A DNA stretch of 64,000 nucleotides from Candidatus Formimonas warabiya (lineage in GTDB: Bacteria > Bacillota > Dehalobacteriia > Dehalobacteriales > Dehalobacteriaceae), in NCBI RefSeq assembly GCF_002777255.1, contig NZ_CP017634.1:2926903-2990902 (forward strand), given 5' to 3'. Under the pieces are notes generated by a model. It did not search any database. It was not told the DNA's origin and saw nothing but the letters and a program-made list of their open reading frames with translations. The position numbers and the translations under genes are program-made. Positions 8,737 through 17,490 of the stretch are shown here, piece by piece (the stretch's first letter is position 1; every line of letters starts with the position of its first letter).

Positions 8737-8815
8737 AATCATGAGGACAGGTCCCCTGGTTGATCGGTCTTATTTTCAGACTCAACCAGGTGCCTGTCCC
8801 CGTTTTCTCATGATT
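8737..8815. repeat. REP-like long hairpin between convergent genes
   Basis: Three nested arm pairs form a long hairpin: AATCATGAG/CTCATGATT (8737-8745 and 8807-8815), GGACAGG/CCTGTCC (8745-8751 and 8793-8799) and CCTGGTTGA/TCAACCAGG (8755-8763 and 8782-8790). The GGACAGG..CCTGTCCCC core resembles dispersed repetitive extragenic palindromes of other bacteria. It lies between two genes that converge (8722 plus, 8840 minus) and may act as a terminator for both. Confidence 0.65.
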
Positions 8816-8839
8816 CTATTTTATTTTTGCTGGAGACAA

Positions 8840-9304
8840 TCAAGCAGGCTCTTCCAGTACTAACTCGGTTAATTCTCTGAACTGCTGGTCCAAAAGAATT
8901 TTTTTAGTTTCCAGCAAAATAATCAGTTTGTCGTTCCACCGGCCGATCCCCTGGATGAAACCCAAATTAATCTTTGTTTCCATCGATGAGATATGTTCAA
9001 TGCTTTCCGAAGGCAGCGTCAAAACTTCCGTTACTTCTTCCACAATTAATCCTACCGTCTCCTGATCGATCGAAACAACAATGATTCTGGTATCGTTGGT
9101 TTGTTCCACGCCACCCAAGTCCAGTTGTTTTTTCAAATCAATCACGGGAATGATCCTTCCCCGCAAATTGATAATTCCTTCTACAAAATCAGGGGTTTTA
9201 GGGATTTTGGTTACCTGCTGCATTCTGATGATTTCGGATACACAGGTAATGTTGATGCCATATAATTCTCCCACCATTTTAAAGAGCACAAATTGGTTGT
9301 CCAT
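8840..9304 (-). CDS. cheW: Chemotaxis coupling protein CheW
   Basis: A 154-residue CheW that links receptors to the kinase CheA. The whole length is one CheW domain, including the hallmark stretch NLRGRIIPVIDL near residues 46-57 and the later LIVEEVTEVL segment. It is the last gene of the long motility operon, 35 bases after the MCP gene, and the two are probably made as a receptor-adaptor set. No CheA lies in the window, so the partner kinase must be encoded elsewhere. Downstream is the REP-like hairpin. Confidence 0.95.
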   Translation of the reverse strand: MDNQFVLFKMVGELYGINITCVSEIIRMQQVTKIPKTPDFVEGIINLRGRIIPVIDLKKQLDLGGVEQTNDTRIIVVSIDQETVGLIVEEVTEVLTLPSESIEHISSMETKINLGFIQGIGRWNDKLIILLETKKILLDQQFRELTELVLEEPA

Positions 9305-9339
9305 CTAAAAACCTCCTTAAACCAATTTTATCCAGATCC

Positions 9340-11277
9340 TTAACTAACTTTAAAGCCTTTTACCATATTCTGCAGTCTTTCCGACATGGCGGCCAATTCT
9401 TCTGCAGAGGCGGCAATTTCCTCAATGCCGGCCGCCGTTTCTTCCGTAACGGAAGCAATATTTCCCGTGGCACCCAGCAAATCACCTTCACTGGTGGCCT
9501 GCTGTTCCACAGCATCAGCAATCTCATTAATTAAGCCTGAGGTCTTATTTACCAGCTCGGTAATCCGGGAAAATGACTGTCCCGCTTCTTCCGTCATTTT
9601 TTCTCCTTTATCCGTGACCGCCACAGCATTAACCATGTCTTGTTGAATATTGGCAATCAATTGGGTAATTTCTTTGGTCGCTTTTCCGGAACGCTCGGCC
9701 AATTTCCTCACTTCATCCGCCACAACGGCAAATCCCCTGCCGTGTTCCCCTGCCCGGGCCGCCTCAATGGCTGCATTCAATGCCAACAGGTTGGTCTGGT
9801 CCGCGATGTCATCAATAACGGAGATGATTTCGCCAATTTTTTGGGAATTCCGGTTTAATTGATGCATGTTTTGATTGATTTCCCGCATCCCGCTCACCAC
9901 ATTGGTAATGGCCACGCCGCCTTTACTGGCGGTAGCGCTGGCCTCCTGAGCCGCCAAGGCGGCCTCCCTTGCCTGCTGGGCTAATTGCTCATCCTCACCG
10001 GACACCTGTTCCATAGTATGGGAAATGATCTGTACCTGATGAGCCTGCTCCTGGGACCCCCGGGAAATTTCCTGGGTACTTGCCGACATCTGCTGTGACG
10101 CTGCCGCCATATTTTCAGAACTTTCCTGAATGTGCACCACTAAGTTGCGCAATCCTTCCACCATTTGTTTAAAAGCCTTTGCCAGCAATCCAATTTCATC
10201 ATTTTTCTTGAGATATTCAGGGGAAATATCACAGCTTAAATCACCCGAACCGGTACGGTTCATCTGTTCGGCCAATACCGTTAAAGGCTTCGCTAAGCGG
10301 TTGGAAAATACCAGTGAGATTAGGGATACTCCTATAATCACAACCAAGGCAATCAGGAAGGAAATCCATTGGATGTGTCTGGCTTCACTGAGCAACTCCG
10401 ACGTTTCCACCAAGGAGATAAACCGCCAACCCAGTGCCGGAGATGTAAATACGTTAGCCAAATAAGATTTGCCGTTGATCTTGACGTCGAAAACACCGTC
10501 TTTCGCCTTGGTAATATCCTCTAAGCCCTCCACTTTAAGGTCTTTATAGTTCTTGAAGTTCATTTCCTTGTTTTTCGGATGGGCTAAAATGGTACCGTCC
10601 GGCTCCGTTAAAACGACAAAACCGGTTTGGCCGATTTTTATTTTATTAACCAAATCGGTCAATGTGTTCAAACTAGTGTCCAGGCCCATCACCCCGATCA
10701 CTTGCCCCGCTGCATCGGTAATCGTCTTGTTCAGACTGATTTCCACTGCCTGCGCCGGCTCCCAATAATAGGCTTTTGATATTAATACCTGACCGTTGCC
10801 GGCTACGCCATTTTCATACCAGGGTCGGACCCGGGGATCATAATTGTCATTCAGCTGTTCTTCCGGCCACTGAATATACCCCCCGTCTTTTGTTCCCATA
10901 TAGACATAGGCCGTGCCTGGATGAGACTCGGCATATTTAACAAATTCTTCATAAATGCCCTGTTCATCTCCTCCATTTTGGGAAGGAGTCATTTTCGCTT
11001 GCTCCCCGGTCTTGTCCATATAGGTAGTAACCTTTTTGTCCGGCTTCTGCACCAGCGCATTTTGGGCCAGATAGGCACAGTTTTCTTTCATCCCTTGGAA
11101 AAATACATTGATGGCATTGTCAACCTGCTTCACCTCAGCAGAAGTTGACTGAATAAAATCCTCTGTGAGCTGTTTTTCCATGGTGTAATTGATAAAAACC
11201 GCAATCAATACAATGGATATTACTGTTGTCGATAATAATAATACCATAAGTTTATTTCTAATCGCGTTGAGCCTCAT
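9340..11277 (-). CDS. Methyl-accepting chemotaxis protein with dCache sensor
   Basis: A 645-residue membrane receptor. A transmembrane helix at about residues 10-30 is followed by a periplasmic-facing sensor of the double-Cache type (about 35-295, with [15 protein letters not shown]), a second helix at about 303-325, a HAMP linker to about 380, and the cytoplasmic signalling domain. The CheA/CheW-binding hairpin tip [20 protein letters not shown] is intact. Cache receptors usually bind small organic ligands such as amino or organic acids; the ligand here is not predictable. A 117-base gap separates it from fliY upstream, so a separate promoter is possible though none was clear. Confidence 0.95.
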   Translation of the reverse strand: MRLNAIRNKLMVLLLSTTVISIVLIAVFINYTMEKQLTEDFIQSTSAEVKQVDNAINVFFQGMKENCAYLAQNALVQKPDKKVTTYMDKTGEQAKMTPSQNGGDEQGIYEEFVKYAESHPGTAYVYMGTKDGGYIQWPEEQLNDNYDPRVRPWYENGVAGNGQVLISKAYYWEPAQAVEISLNKTITDAAGQVIGVMGLDTSLNTLTDLVNKIKIGQTGFVVLTEPDGTILAHPKNKEMNFKNYKDLKVEGLEDITKAKDGVFDVKINGKSYLANVFTSPALGWRFISLVETSELLSEARHIQWISFLIALVVIIGVSLISLVFSNRLAKPLTVLAEQMNRTGSGDLSCDISPEYLKKNDEIGLLAKAFKQMVEGLRNLVVHIQESSENMAAASQQMSASTQEISRGSQEQAHQVQIISHTMEQVSGEDEQLAQQAREAALAAQEASATASKGGVAITNVVSGMREINQNMHQLNRNSQKIGEIISVIDDIADQTNLLALNAAIEAARAGEHGRGFAVVADEVRKLAERSGKATKEITQLIANIQQDMVNAVAVTDKGEKMTEEAGQSFSRITELVNKTSGLINEIADAVEQQATSEGDLLGATGNIASVTEETAAGIEEIAASAEELAAMSERLQNMVKGFKVS

Positions 11278-11394
11278 TTTTTTTTAGTCCTCCTTATTCT
11301 CCTCTTTTTCCTCTCTCTTTTGTCCTATTCTGCATCCCCTTCACCTATGCGCCACATGACGAAAGCTGTGAATATGGTCCCTCCTCTGAAATTT

Positions 11395-12480
11395 TTATAT
11401 CAATGACCCGTTTCTTAACTGAGTAATCCGTTCTTTCGGGTTTATGATATTCGTAATCCGCACACCAAAGTTATCATTAATCACCACTACTTCCCCTTTA
11501 GCTACCAAAACATCATTGATCATAATATCCACGTTTTCTTCCACTAAGCGATTTAGTTCTACAATCGAGCCGCTTTGGTACATGAGAATTTCCTGAATTG
11601 GTTTTTTTGTTCTTCCCAGTATCACGGAAACCGTAAGAGGGATATCTAATATCAAGTCGATATTGGTATCACCGGAAAAAACTTCCGATGCAGCACCGGC
11701 ATTCATTCTTATGTCATAAGGAGCTTCCTCTATAGGCCGGTTGAAAGGCGGATTACTTACAGGCTCGCTGATTACCGGCTGATTACTTACCGAAGGAGTA
11801 ATCATTTGATTGTCGGGAGCCGAAACAGGGGGTGGGACCTCTGTCGTCTCAAATAAGAGTCGCGCTTGCTCTTTCGCTGTTTCAATCGGAAGGATTTGGA
11901 AAAGTTCTGAATTTAAAAAATCCCCGATTTTCATATTGAATTTGATAGCAACCAATTTGGTTTTTCGGATTAATTCATCCAGCACCTGATGGGTGAAGGG
12001 TTTAATATCCGGAGGAGAAATATTCACTGTACGTTGAAAAACCTGGGACATGGCGGTGGCGGCCGATGCCACCATCTGGTTCATCGCTTCACTGGCCGCG
12101 CTGATTTGGATCTCATCCAAATATTCCGTATCGGATGTGGGGGATTCCCCCATCATCATTTTGGCCAATATCCCAGCGTCTTGATTACTGATCACCAATA
12201 AATTGGACCCCAAAAGACCGCTGATAAACTCTACGCTGATGGCTAAGTGAGGTTTGGGCAGGTGATCCAGAAACTCTTCTAAATCCACCTGCAAAACCTG
12301 CGGGTTGGTAATTTCTACTTTATGGTTCACTAATTCGGAAAGAGCCGTAGCACCCGATCCCATGGAAATATTGGCTACTTCACCTAAGGCATCTAATTCC
12401 TCCGGGGACAAGAGTTCTTCCTGTTCATAGTCTTTTTTCAGAAGGGCGTCAATTTCGCTTTGATTTAAAAACTTAGACAT
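11395..12480 (-). CDS. fliY: Flagellar switch protein and CheY-P phosphatase FliY
   Basis: A 361-residue FliY. The N-terminus carries a FliM-like CheY-binding peptide (NQSEIDALL). The CheC-like domain (about 25-200) keeps both phosphatase centres of the D/S-x3-E-x2-N type: DALGEVAN and SAASEAMN. A Pro/Ser-rich linker (about 210-265) leads to a C-terminal FliN-type SpoA domain ending in VINDNFGVRIT. FliY removes phosphate from CheY-P at the rotor and forms part of the C-ring. It lies five bases after fliM. A separate FliN-type gene is also present at 24107-24493, so this motor encodes two SpoA-domain proteins besides FliM. Confidence 0.95.
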   Translation of the reverse strand: MSKFLNQSEIDALLKKDYEQEELLSPEELDALGEVANISMGSGATALSELVNHKVEITNPQVLQVDLEEFLDHLPKPHLAISVEFISGLLGSNLLVISNQDAGILAKMMMGESPTSDTEYLDEIQISAASEAMNQMVASAATAMSQVFQRTVNISPPDIKPFTHQVLDELIRKTKLVAIKFNMKIGDFLNSELFQILPIETAKEQARLLFETTEVPPPVSAPDNQMITPSVSNQPVISEPVSNPPFNRPIEEAPYDIRMNAGAASEVFSGDTNIDLILDIPLTVSVILGRTKKPIQEILMYQSGSIVELNRLVEENVDIMINDVLVAKGEVVVINDNFGVRITNIINPKERITQLRNGSLI

Positions 12481-12485
12481 GTGTA

Positions 12486-13472
12486 TCAGTCTCCTTCAAC
12501 ATCGCCTGCAATTTGTATGGCCAGTTTGTTCCCCGAAGTACCGGGTTTGCATTTAAATTTAAGTAGATGATCGACATAAAAATCTAAGTCCTCCTTGATG
12601 GACCGGTTCAACTGTAATACGTCGCCTTTTTGCAGCTGTAAAAAGTCCCTGGCAGAAATATCTACGGTACCCATAAGCACGGATAAATCAGCTTTCACTT
12701 TAGAGACTGTTCTCTCGGCAAAGGCTAATTCCAAGTTATCCGGCGCACCCATGTTCTCCGTAAGCCAATAATGGGCCGACAACCTGCTAATAACCGGGTC
12801 CAAGACAATATAGGGAATACAAATATTTATTACGCCGCTGGAATCTCCAATAAAAGTATCAAAGGAAATCACCGCTACCGTTTCCTTAGGAGTAATCGTT
12901 TGACTGAACCTGGGGTTCGTCTCCATGGATTCAATTGTTGTTTTGATTTCAAAAATATCCGTCCAAGCCCTGCTGAAAAGATCCAGAACCTTGGCATGAA
13001 ATTTCTTCATCACCGAAATCTCAATTTCTGTTAAAGCTCGAACCTTTTCCGCCGCATTGCCCCTTCCCCCAAACATCAGCTCCAAGACAGGAAAAACATA
13101 CTGCATATTTGTTTCAAAGATGGCCGTCCGTTTTAAAGGTTCCAAGCCAAATACCGTAATCAAGGTGGGGCTGGGCACCGAACTGACAAAATCCTCATAG
13201 GTGAGCTGTTCTACTTGGGCCACCCTGATTTTAATACTCGAGCGCAAATAGGCAGACATAAAGTTGCTGAGCATTCTGGCAAAACTATTGTGGATTAATT
13301 CCAAGCTCAACATCTGCTCTTTGGAAAACTTGTTGGGACGGTTAAAATCAAAGTTCTTTACCGGTGAAGAGGGCGCCGGCTTAAAACTATCGATGTTTAA
13401 GTTTCCTGTGGCAAGGGACTCAATTAGGGAATCAATCTCATGTTGAAAAAGGACTTCCGTCACAACCGACAA
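12486..13472 (-). CDS. fliM: Flagellar motor switch protein FliM
   Basis: A 328-residue FliM of the C-ring. The N-terminal CheY-P binding peptide is recognisable but altered (VLFQHEIDSLIESL instead of the usual LSQ-EIDALL). The middle domain holds the expected LTYEDFVSSVPSPT segment that follows the FliG-binding region, and the C-terminus is a SpoA domain. The predicted start is TTG at 13472 behind AAGGAAGG; GTG at 13463 has comparable spacing and would remove three residues. It sits between cheY and fliY, so the genes for the signal (CheY), its docking protein (FliM) and its phosphatase (FliY) are consecutive. Confidence 0.95.
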   Translation of the reverse strand: MSVVTEVLFQHEIDSLIESLATGNLNIDSFKPAPSSPVKNFDFNRPNKFSKEQMLSLELIHNSFARMLSNFMSAYLRSSIKIRVAQVEQLTYEDFVSSVPSPTLITVFGLEPLKRTAIFETNMQYVFPVLELMFGGRGNAAEKVRALTEIEISVMKKFHAKVLDLFSRAWTDIFEIKTTIESMETNPRFSQTITPKETVAVISFDTFIGDSSGVINICIPYIVLDPVISRLSAHYWLTENMGAPDNLELAFAERTVSKVKADLSVLMGTVDISARDFLQLQKGDVLQLNRSIKEDLDFYVDHLLKFKCKPGTSGNKLAIQIAGDVEGD

Positions 13473-13493
13473 CCTACCTTCCTTTTATAGCGG

Positions 13494-13868
13494 CTATATC
13501 AATTTTGCCCGCTGCAGCACTTTGTCCACTGCTTGAAGAATTCTCTCCTGTTGGAATGGTTTGACAATAAAATCCTTGGCGCCGCTTTTCACCGCGTCCA
13601 TCACCATCGCCTGTTGACCCATGGCACTAACCATAATAATATTTGCACTGGGATCCATAGCCATAATCTGTTTGACCCCTTCAATCCCACTTACTTTTGG
13701 CATCGTAATATCCATCGTTACCAACTCAGGCTGGGAAGACTTATACATCTCCACGGCAATTTCCACGTTTTCCGCCTCTCCCACAACCTCATGACCATTT
13801 TTCTCCAGGATGTTTTTCAACATCATTCTCATAAAAGCTGCATCATCCACAATTAAAATTCTTGCCAT
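13494..13868 (-). CDS. cheY: Chemotaxis response regulator CheY
   Basis: A 124-residue single-domain receiver that carries the signal from CheA to the rotor. The acidic pocket (Asp8, Asp9), phospho-acceptor Asp53 in TMDITMP, switch Ser81 in VSAMGQ and Lys103 in VKPF are all present, so it should be phosphorylatable. There is no output domain. It precedes fliM and fliY in the transcript, 21 bases before fliM. Confidence 0.96.
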   Translation of the reverse strand: MARILIVDDAAFMRMMLKNILEKNGHEVVGEAENVEIAVEMYKSSQPELVTMDITMPKVSGIEGVKQIMAMDPSANIIMVSAMGQQAMVMDAVKSGAKDFIVKPFQQERILQAVDKVLQRAKLI

Positions 13869-13933
13869 TTTTTCACTCTCCCATTGTTGTTAATCTATCA
13901 TCTTCTCCAAACCCTATACCCAAACCCCTATAT

Positions 13934-14701
13934 TTATATTTTTCGAAAGAAACTGGGACAAATCCTCTCTAAACCATATTTTCTGTAATTAAAAATATTT
14001 TCACTGGCGCCGATAAATAAGACTCCTCCGGAATTAAGTGACTTGGAAAATCCCTGGTAACAGTATTCTTGGGCTTCCGGAGTAAAATATATCGTTACAT
14101 TCCGGCACACGATCAGATCATATCCCTTATCATAAACATCCAATAATAAGTTGTGTTTGCGGAAAGACACATGGGCGGAAACTGACTTTTTTATTCTTAC
14201 CCCCGGACCGTTTGGCTCAAAATAAGTCGCCAATCTTTGGGGCGATAGGTTTTTTAAGACATCTCCCATGTATTCCCCGGCCTTTGCCTTTTGCAGCATT
14301 TCATCATCAATGTCGGTAGCATCAATATGAAAAGGTTTACTGGGAAAACTGCTTTGCATGATGATGGACATAGAATAAGGCTCGGCACCATTGGAACAGG
14401 CGGCACTCCATATTTTTACCGTACCAGTCTTTTGCACCATTCCGGGCAGAATGTTGGTTTCTAAATACCGAAAAAGATCCGGATTCCGTAAAAATTCTGT
14501 CACATTAATGGTGAGATACTTGATAAACTGATCTTTCACAGCCGTATTTTGCTTTAATAATTGGAGAAATTGTTCATGCCCGGAGCACTTGCACCGTTCA
14601 ATAAAATGTTCGATTCTGCGCTGCATTTGCGTGGTTTTATAGCCGCCCAAATCAATCCCCACAGATGTTTTCAGCCTTTGGGTGAAGGCGTGATAAGCCA
14701 T
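13934..14701 (-). CDS. cheR: Chemotaxis protein methyltransferase CheR
   Basis: CheR methylates glutamates on MCPs using S-adenosylmethionine. The helical N-terminal domain (MAYHAFTQRLKTSVGIDL..) leads into the SAM-binding domain with IWSAACSNGAEPYSM, DATDIDDEML and LIVCRNVTIYF. I place the start at ATG 14701, which has GGAG five bases upstream and matches the family N-terminus (255 aa). The frame is open to a GTG at 14788 that also has a GAGGAG site and would add 29 low-complexity Ser-rich residues. CheB, the opposing esterase, is at the far end of the window. Confidence 0.93.
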   Translation of the reverse strand: MAYHAFTQRLKTSVGIDLGGYKTTQMQRRIEHFIERCKCSGHEQFLQLLKQNTAVKDQFIKYLTINVTEFLRNPDLFRYLETNILPGMVQKTGTVKIWSAACSNGAEPYSMSIIMQSSFPSKPFHIDATDIDDEMLQKAKAGEYMGDVLKNLSPQRLATYFEPNGPGVRIKKSVSAHVSFRKHNLLLDVYDKGYDLIVCRNVTIYFTPEAQEYCYQGFSKSLNSGGVLFIGASENIFNYRKYGLERICPSFFRKI

Positions 14702-14801
14702 GGGGTCTCCTTTGCCGGAAGACGAAAATGAACTTTCCGACTTGTTCTCACATCCAAAACTGTTCTTGTCCAACGTCTTAATCACCACACTCTCCTCTAC
14801 C

Positions 14802-15224
14802 CTAAATAATTTCCTCTTGTTTCAGATGTCCCCTCAGATTAAGTATTAGCTCTATTTCACCCGTAGTTTTACCAAAGCTTCGCGCCATATCGGTGATGGA
14901 TTGTCCTGCGTCAAAAGCCTGGTAAATATCGCTATATTTAGGGGAATCCTGATCCAAATTTTTTTCTGCGTCCCGCATCTCCCGTAACTCCAATTGACGG
15001 TATATCTCATCCAGCTCTTGTTCGAAATGAGTTCCCTCTTCAGTCTCGTATTCTTCGCTAATCTCCCCTTTTTTTTCCTTTTGATGGGATATCTCTACTG
15101 GATCCGGGGTTGCCCCCGAATCAGGCTGAGACCAAGGAAATTTACTTAAGCAATAAATCAACCCGATAAACAATAAAGCCATCATTACCGATAAACCGAA
15201 TAAAAGATGAATTAAATTAGGCAT
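14802..15224 (-). CDS. Membrane-anchored hypothetical motility-operon protein
   Basis: A 140-residue protein with one N-terminal transmembrane helix (about residues 5-25), a charged Glu/Lys-rich middle that may be coiled coil, and a C-terminal helix-turn-helix-like segment (DIYQAFDAGQSITDMARSFG) of the sort seen in DUF6115-type proteins found near flhF/flhG and fliA. The ATG at 15224 overlaps the end of the sigma factor gene by eight bases and uses a GGAGGAA inside it. The frame is open further upstream, but that stretch is antiparallel-free sigma-factor coding sequence read in another frame. Function unknown. Confidence 0.7.
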   Translation of the reverse strand: MPNLIHLLFGLSVMMALLFIGLIYCLSKFPWSQPDSGATPDPVEISHQKEKKGEISEEYETEEGTHFEQELDEIYRQLELREMRDAEKNLDQDSPKYSDIYQAFDAGQSITDMARSFGKTTGEIELILNLRGHLKQEEII

Positions 15225-15924
15225 AGCCCATTTCCTCCAACAATGATCGCACCCGCAGGATAGCTCTTCCATGGAGCTGGCAAACACGGGATTCAGAAAT
15301 ATTGAGCACCTTTCCAATTTCCTTTAAAGTCAATTTTTCATGATAATAAAGAGATAATACCAATTTATCTTTTTCGTTCAGCCTTTCCAAGGCGTTCCTT
15401 AGCACTGTTTTCAGTTCACAATCCTCCATTATTTTAACCGGATCTGGGGAATCAGAGGAGACGATCACTTCATCCAAAGACACACAGGCAATATTGCTGA
15501 TATCAACGAGTGCTTCATGATATTCCTCTAAAGACATCCCCGCGGCAGAGGCGACCGCCTGTTCCGTTAGTGTCTCTCCGAATTGCTCCAGCTTCTGACA
15601 GGTATCCATGAGGGCCTGGATTTTTCGGAACACGGATCGAGGCAGCCAATTCGCTTTTCTGACCTGATCCAATACCGCTCCTTTAATCCGGTAAGTGGCA
15701 TAGGTTTCGAATTTGGCCCCATTTTCCGGATTGTATTTGTCCACGGCTTCCATGAGGCCAATCAGGCCACAGCTTAATAAATCTTCCTCATCTAAAGAGC
15801 GGGGAATTTTCACATTAATCCGCTGCACAATATATTTCACCAAAGGGATATAGTGAAGAATCAACTCTTGTCTTAAGTTTTCATCCCGATTCTGCAAAAA
15901 CCTCTCCCATAAGTCCGAAACCAT
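15217..15924 (-). CDS. fliA: Motility RNA polymerase sigma factor (FliA/SigD/WhiG family)
   Basis: Directs RNA polymerase to late flagellar and chemotaxis promoters. Region 2 (LVKYIVQRI.., DEEDLLSCGLIGLMEAVDKY, YATYRIKGAVLDQVR) and regions 3 and 4 (LSLYYHEKLTLKEIGKVLNI) are complete. The start is ATG 15924 behind GGAGAG; a TTG at 15948 is possible but overlaps the upstream gene. Length (235 aa) is normal for the family. Its likely targets in this window are the promoters before flgM and hag, and its likely antagonist is FlgM at 63422-63715. It lies downstream of the riboswitch-controlled promoter, so c-di-GMP would also limit late gene expression. Confidence 0.95.
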   Translation of the reverse strand: MVSDLWERFLQNRDENLRQELILHYIPLVKYIVQRINVKIPRSLDEEDLLSCGLIGLMEAVDKYNPENGAKFETYATYRIKGAVLDQVRKANWLPRSVFRKIQALMDTCQKLEQFGETLTEQAVASAAGMSLEEYHEALVDISNIACVSLDEVIVSSDSPDPVKIMEDCELKTVLRNALERLNEKDKLVLSLYYHEKLTLKEIGKVLNISESRVCQLHGRAILRVRSLLEEMGYA

Positions 15925-15928
15925 GCGA

Positions 15929-16609
15929 TTACTCTCCTGCTTTTTCAATTAATCTTCTGCGCGCTTGTATTTTAAAGAGATAACTAATCAGGTTGTCTTG
16001 AGCTTTACGGGAAATATTGACGAATTTCAGGCCGGAATAATAAATATACGTATCATCATAGCGCTGTTCTCTGTTCGTCCACATCACTTTTGTGAGAAAT
16101 TTCTGGGGCTCCGCGCCCTCAAATTTAATCAATAATGTCAATTGCTGGCCATTTTTTAACGGTTCAAAGCTACTGATCTTCACACCGCTGCCACTGATAT
16201 TCACGGTTTTCGCCTTAACCTTCTTTGGGAGGGTTTTTTCCTTACTCGTGGGGGATGGAGAAGGCATTTCCTCCCAACATTCCGCATCCAGGATGATACC
16301 CAGTCGAAACAAACTCCTGCGCTGGCCCACCCGGATATCCTTGGGCAGGGATATTTCGTAGAAGGGTATGGTTCCTGGGTGAGAACCCACCACTTGCGCA
16401 TCGAATTCAAACTGTCCTTCTCCTGAGGCAAACCGGACATTGACTAAGGTACCCGGTGCAAGGACCAAAGGGCGACGGGCCAGGAGCGGAACATCAATAT
16501 ATAGACTGTTGTTATTTAATTGTTGCACGGCTGAAACGTAGAACTCCCGGTCCCCGTTCTTTTTTATTTCTATTTTCTGCTTCACACCAAGGCACTCATT
16601 TAGCTGCAT
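15929..16609 (-). CDS. PilZ-domain flagellar brake protein (YcgR/YpfA-like)
   Basis: A 226-residue cytoplasmic c-di-GMP receptor. The N-terminal half is a YcgR-type beta barrel (PilZN) and the C-terminal half a PilZ domain. The c-di-GMP motif is intact: RRSLFR for the arginine motif at the domain junction and NISGSG for the D/N-x-S-x-x-G motif. In Bacillus and enterics such proteins slow or stall the motor when c-di-GMP is high. Together with the riboswitch before flgB this operon has c-di-GMP control both of transcription and of the built motor. Confidence 0.92.
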   Translation of the reverse strand: MQLNECLGVKQKIEIKKNGDREFYVSAVQQLNNNSLYIDVPLLARRPLVLAPGTLVNVRFASGEGQFEFDAQVVGSHPGTIPFYEISLPKDIRVGQRRSLFRLGIILDAECWEEMPSPSPTSKEKTLPKKVKAKTVNISGSGVKISSFEPLKNGQQLTLLIKFEGAEPQKFLTKVMWTNREQRYDDTYIYYSGLKFVNISRKAQDNLISYLFKIQARRRLIEKAGE

Positions 16610-16620
16610 CTTTCGGCCTC

Positions 16621-17490
16621 CTAGCCAAATAAATGAATTAATTTCTTAATCAATTTACTAACACCATCAACCTTTTCTTCCTTCACATTCAAAAGGGAAG
16701 AGGCAATCTCCCGAATATTTTGGGCGGCAGTGCTGTTGGGATAGGACAGCACAAAGGGTTGTTGATTTTTTACTGCTTTTGCCACGTATTGATCCTCATA
16801 AATACACCCTAAATGATTAATATTCACCTGAAGAAATTTTCCCGTCACCATATCCATTTTTCTTCTCGTCTGGTTGGCTTCTGAACTGCTTACCGCTCTA
16901 TTCACAATCAAATGCACGGAGGAATGGATCTTAAAAACCGCCAGAATTTTAATCATACTGTACGCATCCGTTAAAGAAGTCGGTTCAGGAGTAGCCACCA
17001 CGATCACTTCCTGGGCGGCAGCAATAAAGCCTAATACGCTTTTGGAAATACCGGCCCCCGTATCAATAAAGAAATAATCATATCCCTCCACATATTTGTT
17101 CAGGCTGTCGCTGATTCTTTCGATTTGATTTTGCTCCAGATGAGCGATATCTCGAAAGCCCGTGCCGCCGGGAATCAGCTTCACGTCAAAGGGTCCGTCT
17201 ACCGCGATTTGGGCAATGGTTTTTTCGCCGGTGAAAACATCGTAGATACTGGAATCCGGGACCATGCCCAGCAAGACCTCTGTGTTTGCTAATCCAATAT
17301 CCGCATCAAGGATGACTACTTTTTTACCCATTTTTCCTAACTGTACGGCCAGATTAACGACCACATTGGTCTTCCCCACCCCGCCTTTACCTGAGGTAAC
17401 GGCAATCGTCCGCGGTCCTTTAATCACAGACTCAGATGTCTTGTAATGATACTGAGCCATGTCTCTTAATCTTTCTGCCTGGTCCATCAC
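16621..17490 (-). CDS. flhG: Flagellar number/placement ATPase FlhG (MinD-like, YlxH)
   Basis: A 289-residue MinD/ParA-family ATPase. The deviant Walker A motif GKGGVGKT spans residues 34-41, with the LDADIGLANTEVLLG and FFIDTGAG motifs following. The N-terminal MDQAERLR helix is the conserved activator segment that stimulates FlhF GTPase in this family. The start overlaps the end of flhF by 59 bases; both readings look real because the FlhG N-terminus matches its family and a GGGGGAG site precedes the ATG. With FlhF it sets the position and number of flagella. Confidence 0.94.
   Translation of the reverse strand: MMDQAERLRDMAQYHYKTSESVIKGPRTIAVTSGKGGVGKTNVVVNLAVQLGKMGKKVVILDADIGLANTEVLLGMVPDSSIYDVFTGEKTIAQIAVDGPFDVKLIPGGTGFRDIAHLEQNQIERISDSLNKYVEGYDYFFIDTGAGISKSVLGFIAAAQEVIVVATPEPTSLTDAYSMIKILAVFKIHSSVHLIVNRAVSSSEANQTRRKMDMVTGKFLQVNINHLGCIYEDQYVAKAVKNQQPFVLSYPNSTAAQNIREIASSLLNVKEEKVDGVSKLIKKLIHLFG

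Noticed and set aside
14702..14788. Extra 29-residue N-terminus of CheR
   Set aside because: Low-complexity and Ser-rich, not matching the family start; a good internal start exists at 14701, though the GTG at 14788 cannot be excluded.
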